Below, piece by piece: positions 15,121 through 22,799 of a stretch of 64,000 nucleotides of DNA. Under the pieces are notes generated by a model that had not been told where the DNA came from, ran no database searches, and saw nothing but the letters and a program-made list of their open reading frames with translations. Both the position numbers and the translations under genes were made by a program. The stretch lies in assembly GCF_003149145.1 (NCBI RefSeq), contig NZ_QGDQ01000006.1, positions 106,980 through 170,979 of the forward strand. The letters run 5' to 3'. This stretch comes from Quadrisphaera granulorum (GTDB lineage Bacteria; Actinomycetota; Actinomycetes; Actinomycetales; Quadrisphaeraceae). How positions within the stretch are numbered: the first letter of the stretch is position 1; the number at the start of each line of letters is the position of its first letter.

Positions 15121-16247
15121 ACGGCAATCCTCCCGTGCAGCGCGCCGCGCGGCGCGAGGACGGGCGTGCCTCCGCCGTCGCCGGCGCGCATCCCGGCGAC
15201 GAGGTCGTCGAGGGCCGCGCGCGCCGTCGTCGTCGGCCTCCATCCCAGGGCCTTGAGGCGGCTGCAGTCGAGCAGTGGGGTGCCCGCGGCGAGGTCCACC
15301 CAGCCAGGGTCGGTGGGCTGCAGGCGGGCGCGCCAGGACGCGTCGGCGGCGGAGCGCAGCAGCGACACGGGCGCGCCGACGCGGCGGCGCGCACCCAAGC
15401 CCTCGGCGATGGCGACGGGGCCGAGCGCGTCGTCGGCGGCGACGTTGAAGGCGCCCGTCGCGTGCTCTGGGCCGGCGGCGAGCAGGTGCCAGAGGGCGTC
15501 GGCCAGGTCGTCGGCGTGCACCACGGGCACGACGAACTCCTCCGGCAGCGGCAGCACGGGCAGGACGCGCGTCCGTCGTCGTCCTGCTCCTCCGAGCAGG
15601 CTCGCGGGCAGGAACGGCCCGCCGAAGTACCTGGCGATCTCGGCGCCCGCCGCTCGCTGCAGCACAAGCCCCGGTCGCACCCGGGCCACCGCAGGGCCTC
15701 CAGGCCCGTGACGGCCCTCGGCCTCGACGGCGTTGAGAAGGTCTTCGGCGGCCACCTTGTCGCGGCTGTACGCGGAGGTCGGCACGCCGGTGCGCGGCCA
15801 GGACTCGTCTACCGGCTGCTTGCGCAGGGGGTCCGGCACGGGCGCGTACACACCGGTGGAGGAGGCGTGCACGAGATGCGGTACCCCCGCCGAGCGCGCC
15901 GCCTCGACCACTGCGCGGGTGCCGTTGACGTTGACCGCGCGCAGGCCGGCCCGGTCGGCCGGTGTCCGGCTGGGTTGGAGGCGCCAGGCGAGGTGGACGA
16001 CGGCGTCGGCGTCTTCCATCGCCTCGCGGAGGGCGCCGGTGGCCCACGCGGCCGAGAGGTCGATGCCGTGCCAGCGCACCGGTGCGGCGGGGGAGCGCTC
16101 GGCGGGCGGCAGCGTCGACTCGGGGGAGGGCGTGCGCCGCGCGACGCCGGACACGGCCACCCCCTCCCGCGCCAGGCGGCGCAGCAGCGCGGTGCCGACG
16201 TTGCCGGTAGCGCCCGTGACCAGCACCCGGCGCGGGGGAAGAACCAT
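15117..16247 (-). CDS. NAD-dependent epimerase/dehydratase family protein
   Basis: 376-residue extended short-chain dehydrogenase. The N-terminal Rossmann motif is VLVTGATGNVG; the active-site region contains HASSTGVYAPV and the YxxxK-type SAYSRDKVAAE. The family acts on nucleotide sugars or related substrates; which one cannot be told. ATG at 16247 puts the Rossmann strand at residue 6, the usual position. Transcribed with udgX (4-bp overlap) and divergent from the DUF3072 gene across about 58 bp. Confidence 0.9.
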   Translation of the reverse strand: MVLPPRRVLVTGATGNVGTALLRRLAREGVAVSGVARRTPSPESTLPPAERSPAAPVRWHGIDLSAAWATGALREAMEDADAVVHLAWRLQPSRTPADRAGLRAVNVNGTRAVVEAARSAGVPHLVHASSTGVYAPVPDPLRKQPVDESWPRTGVPTSAYSRDKVAAEDLLNAVEAEGRHGPGGPAVARVRPGLVLQRAAGAEIARYFGGPFLPASLLGGAGRRRTRVLPVLPLPEEFVVPVVHADDLADALWHLLAAGPEHATGAFNVAADDALGPVAIAEGLGARRRVGAPVSLLRSAADASWRARLQPTDPGWVDLAAGTPLLDCSRLKALGWRPTTTARAALDDLVAGMRAGDGGGTPVLAPRGALHGRIAV

Positions 16248-16305
16248 GCAGCGAGCCGACCACGCCGACGAGCGGACCGCGACCCGGCGCCGTAGGTTCG
16301 TACGC

Positions 16306-16539
16306 ATGACCGAAAACGTTGCTCCCCAGACCGACGCGCATCAGGCCGACCCGACCGCCGTCAAGGACCCCGAGACCTGGGTGACCGGTGACGAGCCCGC
16401 CACCGGCGCGCAGCTCAGCTACCTGAGCACGCTGGCCACCGAGACCGGCGAGCAGGTCCCGGACGACCTCACCAAGGCGCACGCCTCCGAACTCATCGAC
16501 GAGCTGAAGTCCCGCAGCTCCCGCGTCTCGCAGGACTGA
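16306..16539 (+). CDS. DUF3072 domain-containing protein
   Basis: 77-residue acidic protein recognised by the DUF3072 pattern: WVTGDEPATGAQLSYLSTLA, followed by a helix ending in THASELIDELK-like sequence (here KAHASELIDELKSRS). Function unknown; often found in actinobacteria. Short, soluble, no signal peptide. The ATG at 16306 follows a divergent promoter region shared with the epimerase gene. Confidence 0.85.
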   Translation: MTENVAPQTDAHQADPTAVKDPETWVTGDEPATGAQLSYLSTLATETGEQVPDDLTKAHASELIDELKSRSSRVSQD

Positions 16540-16602
16540 GCTCCCCGGCGTGAGTTCGCAAGGCCGAGCTCACCGGGCGGGTGTCGTGGCAGGCTCGCCG
16601 CC

Positions 16603-17646
16603 GTGACCTCGACGACGACGGCACGCGCTCTGCGCGAGACCGGCCTTCAGTGGACACCCGCCAAGGGCGACCGGTTCGTCATCCCCGACCGGGAGATGGA
16701 CGACGTCGTCTTCGTCGTCTCGGACATGACCATCGAGGCCCACGACCTGCCCTCCGGCCAGGTGCTCGGCTTCAACGGCACCACCGAGTGGGCGCTGGAC
16801 AGCGTCGACGCAGCGCAGGTGCTGTGGCTACCCCGAGAGGGTCAGCTGCGCGAGCTGCTCGGCGCCGCGATGGTCTCCCTGCGTCCTGTCGGACCGTCTG
16901 CCGGCAGCCCTGCCGGCAACCTGTGGGCCGTCACCACGCGGCGCCCGGGCGGCGCCGAGGTGACCACCACCGCCGAGGACGCCGAAGAGGCCTACGCCCT
17001 CGCCCTGCTGGCGCTGCGCGCCACCACGGCCCGTCAGCTGCTGCCCGTGGCGGCCGGGGGGCTCGCCGCGGTGCTCGCGCCGCTGCCCGCTGAGTCGTGG
17101 ACGACGACGGCGCCCATGACGATGACGACGACCCTGACGACGACGGGAGCGTTGTCCGTGGCCGACGTCGTCGCCGGAGCCGTCGGAGGTCTCGGCGCCG
17201 ACCCCGCCGCGGGCTGGCGCGCCGGTCTCGCCGCGCTCCTTGAGGCCTGGACCCGACCCCTGGAGAGTGGCCCCGCCGAGGGCGTCCAGGGCGTGGAGGG
17301 TCACGGCTCTCATGTCATGCCCGGCGCCGATCCCGTGCAGGTCGCCGAAGCCGGCGCGAAGGGCGTCCTGGTCGACCTCGCGGGTGCCACGTGGGACGTC
17401 GCCGTCGCCGCTGCTGCTGATCCCACGCTTGATCCCGGGCTCGATCCTGCCGCAGCGCTGGACCCTGCCGTCGTGGCATGCGCTCTCGCGCACGTCCGCA
17501 CCTGGCCGACGTCCCCGGCGAGGTCCGTGCCGGTCCCCGGTTCCTCTGACGACAGTGGCGACGGTGGCGATCACGACGACGACCAGCAGGCTGCGCTCGC
17601 GGAGCTGCTGCGGCTCACCGGGCGTCAGCAGGCGATGTTCCGCTGA
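16603..17646 (+). CDS. Hypothetical protein, N-terminal CpaE-annotated actinobacterial domain
   Basis: 347 residues. The N-terminal ~85 residues (LQWTPAKGDRFVIPDREMDD, then VFVVSDMTIEAHDL and FNGTTEWALDSV) resemble a short actinobacterial family often labelled pilus assembly protein CpaE. It lacks the P-loop of true CpaE, so that name is probably misleading. The rest is low-complexity, rich in Ala/Thr/Asp, with stretches such as MTMTTTLTTTG encoded by ACGACG repeats. No enzyme motif seen. Role unknown. Confidence 0.7.
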   Translation: MTSTTTARALRETGLQWTPAKGDRFVIPDREMDDVVFVVSDMTIEAHDLPSGQVLGFNGTTEWALDSVDAAQVLWLPREGQLRELLGAAMVSLRPVGPSAGSPAGNLWAVTTRRPGGAEVTTTAEDAEEAYALALLALRATTARQLLPVAAGGLAAVLAPLPAESWTTTAPMTMTTTLTTTGALSVADVVAGAVGGLGADPAAGWRAGLAALLEAWTRPLESGPAEGVQGVEGHGSHVMPGADPVQVAEAGAKGVLVDLAGATWDVAVAAAADPTLDPGLDPAAALDPAVVACALAHVRTWPTSPARSVPVPGSSDDSGDGGDHDDDQQAALAELLRLTGRQQAMFR

Positions 17647-17656
17647 ACCAGGTGAT

Positions 17657-18949
17657 TCACACCGCCTGCGCCGACTCGAGCGCCAGCCACTCCGGCCCGG
17701 ACACGTAGGCCTGGATGGCCATGCCGGCGGCGCCCCGGCCCCAGCACCAGGGCTCGTCGGCCCTCACGACGAGGTCGAGGGGTGAGGCGTCCGGGGCACG
17801 TGCTGCGCGGATGCCCTCGTCGAGGGATGCGCGCCCGATCGTCGCCACCCCGACCGCGTCTCCGGTGAGCAGGATCCGCTCGACCATCGTGAAGTTCGCG
17901 ACGGCGGCGAGCATCGTGCCGAGGTGGCGGGCGGCGTCGTCGACGACCATTCGCGCGACCGCATCACCCGCGGAGGCGAGCGCCAGGAGTTGGGTCGCCC
18001 GGGTGGCGCGCCCCAGCGCCAGCGTGCCGGCGGCCTCGAGGGCCGGCAGCGTCAGCAGCGACGTCGCGCAGCCGCGGTGTCCCGACGGGCACCGCGGCCC
18101 CGAGGAGTCCAGCGGGTGGTGTCCCAGCAGGTGGCGCGCTGTGTCCGGGGTCTCGACCAGCGCGTCGTGCATGACCAGGCCGTAGCCGATGCCCGCGCCG
18201 ACAGCGAGCACCGCGAACGACGTGGTGCTGCGTCCCTCTCCGAACCAGTGCTCCGTCTGCGTGAACGCATGCATGCCGTTGCCGACGACGACGCGGCGGC
18301 CGAGGCGGCTCTCGAGCGCCGCGGTGAAGGCCACGGGGGTCGGCCAGCCCAGCACGGGGGCCGTCCGGACGACGCCGGCGCCGTCGACGTAACCGTCCAG
18401 GGAGACGCCGATCTCGTCGATCGCCGCCATGCCGCCGGCGCTCACCGCCAGAGCTGTCACCAGGCGCGCCACGGCCTCCGTCACCGTGCCGGGTGAGCGG
18501 TCGAGCAGCGGCACGTCCTCGCGCGCCAGCACCCGGGAGCGGAGGTCGGTCAGCACCCCCCAGACGGCGTCTCCGGCCACGTCGACCCCGATGAAGCGGT
18601 GTCGACCTGCCGGGATGTCCAGCGGGCGGGTCGGGCGACGGGTCTCGGGGTCCGCGGCCGGCGGGGCCTCGACGAGCAGGCCGCTGGCGATCAGTGGCTT
18701 GGACAGTCGCGTGAGGCTGCCGGCGGACAGGCCGAGTCGGCGTGCGAGCTGGCTGCGGGGGAGTGGCCCGTGCCGCAGGACCTCGACGGCGACGTCGTGG
18801 ACGGCGCCCTGCGCCGACGGACCACCGCCCGCGCCGGACGCCGGTTCGACGGGGTCGAGAGGGTCGACACGATCGACGGGTTCGCGTGCCCCGAATGCTC
18901 CGGGGGCGTGCGGAGGGGCCGGTGCGATGGCCCTGCTGTGACCGTCCAC
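17657..18949 (-). CDS. ROK family transcriptional repressor
   Basis: 430 residues. The N-terminal winged HTH (HGPLPRSQLARRLGLSAGSL, residues about 58-90) is followed by a ROK sugar-kinase-like domain: GVDVAGDAVWGVLTD, ALSVGAGIGYG-like AVGAGIGYGLV, and the zinc-motif CPSGHRGC. ROK repressors of this shape (NagC/XylR type) sense sugars. The N-terminal ~50 residues are Pro/Asp-rich and non-conserved. Divergent from the alpha-galactoside transporter operon, its likely target; a 17-bp palindrome lies between them. Confidence 0.93.
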   Translation of the reverse strand: MDGHSRAIAPAPPHAPGAFGAREPVDRVDPLDPVEPASGAGGGPSAQGAVHDVAVEVLRHGPLPRSQLARRLGLSAGSLTRLSKPLIASGLLVEAPPAADPETRRPTRPLDIPAGRHRFIGVDVAGDAVWGVLTDLRSRVLAREDVPLLDRSPGTVTEAVARLVTALAVSAGGMAAIDEIGVSLDGYVDGAGVVRTAPVLGWPTPVAFTAALESRLGRRVVVGNGMHAFTQTEHWFGEGRSTTSFAVLAVGAGIGYGLVMHDALVETPDTARHLLGHHPLDSSGPRCPSGHRGCATSLLTLPALEAAGTLALGRATRATQLLALASAGDAVARMVVDDAARHLGTMLAAVANFTMVERILLTGDAVGVATIGRASLDEGIRAARAPDASPLDLVVRADEPWCWGRGAAGMAIQAYVSGPEWLALESAQAV

Positions 18950-19252
18950 GGACCTCCTCGTCCTGATGTGCGGGGGTCAACGTGCCAGCCCGCGCTGAGC
19001 GCGGTCAACTAGGTCAAGGCCGCAGGGGGACACGGTCTGGACACGGCAAGGTCACGAACAGGTCACGATGGATCGGTTTCGCACCGAAACCCACACACCC
19101 GAACACGCCCATTCGCAACCCGTTCGGATCTCCTGTTGACGCGCCGGAGCATCTGGGGCAAAACTCAGCCCGCAGGAGGTGGGCGCTCGCCCACCGACGG
19201 GCTCTCGCGACTGATGCGAGGGCCACACCGGGTGGACGAAGGAGCCCACGCA
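18950..19252. promoter_or_regulatory. Regulatory region of the alpha-galactoside operon
   Basis: A 303-bp divergent region. GGTTTCG-CAC-CGAAACC at 19075-19091 is a perfect 7-3-7 palindrome, a good candidate operator for the ROK repressor. A pair CCGAAC...GTTCGG lies just after it. TTGACG at 19136-19141 with CAAAAC at 19159-19164 (17-bp spacing) is a candidate promoter. The first gene has GAAGGAG at 19238-19244 as ribosome site. Confidence 0.6.
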
Positions 19253-20572
19253 ATGCGCATCAAGTCACGCCAGGGTCGCGCCATTGGCGCCCTCCTCACC
19301 GCTGGACTGGTCACGGTTCTCACCGCGGGCTGCCTCCAGCAGTCGGGCGACAACGGCGGCAGCAGCGCCAGCGGCGGTGCCGACGACGGCACCGTCACGA
19401 TCATGTACGGATTCACCGACTCGAGCTCGGACCAGTTCAAGGCCGAGATCAAGAAGTTCACGGACGCCGAGGGCATCAACGTCAAGTTCGAGCCCACGCC
19501 TGACTTCAACACCGTCATCTCGACGCGCGTCTCGGGCAACAGCGCCCCGGACATCGCGATCTTCCCGCAGCCGGGAATCATGAAGTCCTTCAAGGACCAG
19601 CTGACTCCGCTCACGGACATCGTCGACAAGTCCAACCTCGACAAGATGGTTCCCGGCATCGTCCAGGCCGGTCAGATCGACGGCCAGCAGTACGCGCTGC
19701 CGATGAGCCTCAACATCAAGTCGATCGTCTTCTACCCCAAGGGCCCCTTCGAGCAGGCCGGCTACACCGCGCCCGCCACGCTCGCCGACCTGGAGACGCT
19801 CACCAACACCATCAAGGCCTCGGGGACGGCGCCGTGGTGCTTCGGCATCGAGTCGGCCTCGGCCACCGGGTGGCCCGCCACCGACTGGATCGAGAACCTG
19901 CTGCTCATCCAGAGCGGACCCGAGGTCTACAACCAGTGGGTCTCGCACGAGATCCCCTTCAATGACCCCAAGGTCGTGGCCGCTGCGGACACCATGAACA
20001 AGCTGCTGCTCACCGAGGGCAACGTCAACGGTGGCCGCCAGTCGATCGCCAGCAACAACTTCGCGACGGCCGCCAACCCGATGTTCAACACCCCGCCCGC
20101 CTGCTACATGTACCGCCAGGGCAACTTCGTGGCGCGTGACGGCGGCTTCCCCGACACCGTGCTCTCCAACCTCGACAGCACCGTCGGCGTGTTCCCGATG
20201 CCGGGCCAGACGGCCGCCGACAAGCCGGTGCTCGGCGGCGGCGACCTCGCCTCGGTCTTCAACAACACCGAGAACGTCAAGAAGGTCATGAACTACATGG
20301 CCTCGGCCGACTTCGGCAAGGACTGGGCGAAGGCCAACGGGTTCATCTCCCCGCGCACGGACTTCGACAAGAGCAACTACCCCAACGAGCTCACCAAGCA
20401 GATGGCGGGCTTCGCGTACGACTCCACGTCGTTCGTCTTCGACGGCTCCGACCAGATGCCCGGTGAAGTCGGTTCCGGCTCCTTCTGGCGCGAGATGACC
20501 GCCTGGATCTCCGGCTCGGAGGACGAGAAGACCGCCCTCGACAACATCCAGGCCAGCTGGCCCGCTAGCTGA
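19253..20572 (+). CDS. Carbohydrate ABC transporter substrate-binding lipoprotein
   Basis: 439 residues. Signal peptide with lipobox LTAGC (residue ~25), then a Gly/Ser linker and an extracellular solute-binding protein family 1 domain (TIMYGFTDSSSDQFKAEIKK; the conserved LGGGDLASVF region). It captures an oligosaccharide for import. ATG 19253 is fixed by GAAGGAG eight bases upstream; the frame is open further left but lacks signals. First gene of an operon with two permeases and a GH36 alpha-galactosidase, so alpha-galactosides such as raffinose or melibiose are the likely ligands. Confidence 0.95.
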   Translation: MRIKSRQGRAIGALLTAGLVTVLTAGCLQQSGDNGGSSASGGADDGTVTIMYGFTDSSSDQFKAEIKKFTDAEGINVKFEPTPDFNTVISTRVSGNSAPDIAIFPQPGIMKSFKDQLTPLTDIVDKSNLDKMVPGIVQAGQIDGQQYALPMSLNIKSIVFYPKGPFEQAGYTAPATLADLETLTNTIKASGTAPWCFGIESASATGWPATDWIENLLLIQSGPEVYNQWVSHEIPFNDPKVVAAADTMNKLLLTEGNVNGGRQSIASNNFATAANPMFNTPPACYMYRQGNFVARDGGFPDTVLSNLDSTVGVFPMPGQTAADKPVLGGGDLASVFNNTENVKKVMNYMASADFGKDWAKANGFISPRTDFDKSNYPNELTKQMAGFAYDSTSFVFDGSDQMPGEVGSGSFWREMTAWISGSEDEKTALDNIQASWPAS

Positions 20573-20586
20573 CCGGCTGACCCGCA

Positions 20587-20623
20587 GGACGGCGCCGGCT
20601 CCACCACGGAGCCGGCGCCGTCC
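20587..20623 (+). terminator. Intercistronic hairpin after the binding-protein gene
   Basis: Perfect 16-bp stem: GGACGGCGCCGGCTCC (20587-20602), loop ACCAC, then its complement (20608-20623). It lies 14 nt after the stop of the binding protein and before the permease gene. Such hairpins commonly stabilise upstream mRNA or attenuate transcription so that the binding protein is made in excess. Confidence 0.85.
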
Positions 20624-20713
20624 TCGCAGCTCCACTCCCTGTGGCGCTCCGGCGCCGCACCCACCACACTCAGGCCGCTACCAGCACGCTGGTCCGCCGG
20701 ACGGGGAGGTCCC

Positions 20714-21697
20714 GTGACCATCACCATCTTGAACGCGCTCATCGCGGTGGTCGGCGGCGTCGTCGGCGCCGTCGTCCTGTACTGGATCCTCAACAAGCTC
20801 ACGGAGCTGCTGCCGAGCAAGCCCCAGGAGCTCATCAAGCCGTACGTCTTCATCCTGCCCGCGTTCGCGGCCCTGGGCTTCTACCTCGTCTACCCGTTCT
20901 TCCAGACGGTCATCTACAGCTTCGCCAATCGGAACAGCACCGAGTGGGTCGGCTTCGACAACTACACCGCGCTGCTGGGGTCGCCCGGGTTCCAGACGAC
21001 GCTCATCAATACGTTCCTGTGGATCCTCATCGTCCCGACGTTTGCGATCATCTTCGGACTGATCATCGCGACCCTCGCCGACCGGCTGCGCCCCACGGGC
21101 GAGAAGATCTCGAAGACGCTGATCTTCCTGCCCCTGGCCATCAGTGCCGTCGGCGCCGTCGCCATCTGGCGCCTGGTCTACAACGCCGTCCCCGCCAACC
21201 AGAGCCAGACCGGTGTGCTCAACGCCGTGTGGACCCTGTTCGGCGGCGACCCCGTCAACTGGTGGCAGATCAGCGATGGCAAGCTCAACAGCTTCCTGCT
21301 GATGGTCATCCTCATCTGGACCCAGGCCGGCTTCGCGATGGTGCTGCTCTCCGCCGCCATCAAGGGGGTGCCCACCGACACCCTCGAGGCCGCCCGCATC
21401 GACGGCGCCGGCGAGGGAAAGATCTTCTTCAGCATCGTCATCCCGCAGATCCGCGCGACCATGCTGACTGTCTTCATCACGGTGCTCATCGGGGTGCTCA
21501 AGACGTTCGACGTGGTCTACGTGGCCACCAACGGCAACTTCGGCACCAACATCATCGCCTTGAACTTCTACCAGGCGCTGTTCGTCAGCCGTAACGCCGG
21601 CCAGGCCGCCGCCATCGTGGTGATCCTCATGCTGGTGATCGTGCCGTTCCTCATCTACCAGATCCGCCAGTTCCGGGCCGAGGAGGCCGCACGATGA
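20714..21697 (+). CDS. Carbohydrate ABC transporter permease (MalF-like)
   Basis: 327 residues, about seven transmembrane helices, with the ABC-importer EAA loop recognisable as EAARIDGAGEGKIFFSIVIPQI (residues ~225). N-terminal extension with one helix (VVGGVVGAVVLYWILNKL) before the common six-helix core. GTG 20714 has GGGGAGG four bases upstream. Forms the membrane channel with the next gene, which it overlaps by 4 bp. No ATPase gene is in the operon; a shared MsiK-type ATPase elsewhere is expected for this actinobacterial CUT1 family. Confidence 0.94.
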   Translation: MTITILNALIAVVGGVVGAVVLYWILNKLTELLPSKPQELIKPYVFILPAFAALGFYLVYPFFQTVIYSFANRNSTEWVGFDNYTALLGSPGFQTTLINTFLWILIVPTFAIIFGLIIATLADRLRPTGEKISKTLIFLPLAISAVGAVAIWRLVYNAVPANQSQTGVLNAVWTLFGGDPVNWWQISDGKLNSFLLMVILIWTQAGFAMVLLSAAIKGVPTDTLEAARIDGAGEGKIFFSIVIPQIRATMLTVFITVLIGVLKTFDVVYVATNGNFGTNIIALNFYQALFVSRNAGQAAAIVVILMLVIVPFLIYQIRQFRAEEAAR

Positions 21698-22650
21698 GCC
21701 AGTCGACCACCGTCCCCCCGGTGTCCAACCCCGGCCAGACTGCCGACCCGGCCACCCGCGCGCTGCGGCCCCGCCGCCGCAAGGAGTCCGGAGGCCACGG
21801 CGAGGAGGCCGGCGCGCCCGCGCCGCTGTGGGCGAAGATCGTCATCACGGTCCTTTGCCTGGGGTGGATCCTGCCCGTCTTCGGCCTCGCGGTGACGTCT
21901 CTGCGTGACCGGACCGACGCCGCCTCCAGCGGCTGGTGGACGATCTTCACCAGCCCCTCCCAGCTGAGCCGACTCACGGTGCAGAACTACGTCGAGGTGT
22001 TCGAGCGGGCGCCCATGGCGCAGGCGTTCGTGAACTCCCTGGCCATCTCCATCCCCGCCACGATCATCCCGATCCTCATCGCGGCGTTCGCCGCGTACGC
22101 GTTCACGTTCATGGAGTTCCCGCTGCGGAACTTCCTGCTCGTGGTCGTGGTGGCGCTGCTCGTGGTGCCCAACCAGGTGGCTTTCGCGCCGATCCTCAAC
22201 ATCTACGGCCAGCTGGGCCTCAACGGTCAGTTCGTGGCCGTGTGGGGCGCGCACATCGGCTTCGGGATGTCACTGGCCATCTACCTGATCCGCAACTACA
22301 TGGCCACGCTGCCCAGGGAGATCCTGGAGTCGGCCAAGATCGACGGCGCGAGTCACTTCCAGACCTTCTGGAAGCTCATCATCCCGATGTCGGTCCCCGC
22401 GCTCGCGTCCTTCGCGATCTTCCAGTTCCTCTGGGTGTGGAACGACCTGCTGGTGGCCCTCATCTTCATCGGCCCCGGTGACAACGCGCCCCTGACCTTG
22501 GCGCTCAACTCGCTCCTCGGCCAGCAGGGCCAGGGCGACCAGCTGCTCACGGCCGGTGCGTTCTTCACGATGATCCTGCCGATCATCGTGTTCCTCTCGC
22601 TCCAGCGGTACTTCGTGCGCGGCCTCACGGCGGGTTCCGTCAAGGGCTGA
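21694..22650 (+). CDS. Carbohydrate ABC transporter permease (MalG-like)
   Basis: 318 residues. After an N-terminal Pro/Arg-rich tail, six transmembrane segments and an EAA loop (ESAKIDGASHFQTFWKLIIPM, around residue 210) mark it as the second CUT1 permease. The C-terminus ends in the MalG-like block LQRYFVRGLTAGSVKG. The start overlaps the previous stop by 4 bp (ATGA), indicating translational coupling. Partner of the MalF-like subunit; substrate inferred as an alpha-galactoside from the downstream enzyme. Confidence 0.95.
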   Translation: MSQSTTVPPVSNPGQTADPATRALRPRRRKESGGHGEEAGAPAPLWAKIVITVLCLGWILPVFGLAVTSLRDRTDAASSGWWTIFTSPSQLSRLTVQNYVEVFERAPMAQAFVNSLAISIPATIIPILIAAFAAYAFTFMEFPLRNFLLVVVVALLVVPNQVAFAPILNIYGQLGLNGQFVAVWGAHIGFGMSLAIYLIRNYMATLPREILESAKIDGASHFQTFWKLIIPMSVPALASFAIFQFLWVWNDLLVALIFIGPGDNAPLTLALNSLLGQQGQGDQLLTAGAFFTMILPIIVFLSLQRYFVRGLTAGSVKG

Positions 22651-22692
22651 CCACTCAGCACTGCTCAGTCAGCACTCATCAGACCGCACACC

Positions 22693-22729
22693 CAGCGGCG
22701 CCGCACCGGCTCTCGGTGCGGCGCCGCTG
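22693..22729 (+). terminator. Hairpin between permease and alpha-galactosidase
   Basis: Perfect 15-bp stem CAGCGGCGCCGCACC (22693-22707), loop of 7 nt, and its complement (22715-22729). Either a partial terminator or an mRNA-stability hairpin separating the transporter genes from the enzyme gene 70 bp downstream. Confidence 0.8.
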
Positions 22730-22799
22730 TCGTGACACGGTGGGACGCGTACCGACGCACCCTGCTCCCGCCCTCTCGCTGCCGACCTGTGAAGGACCC

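Noticed and set aside
16603..17646. CpaE pilus assembly ATPase
   Set aside because: The N-terminal part resembles proteins carrying that label, but no P-loop or other ATPase motif is present and no pilus genes are nearby.
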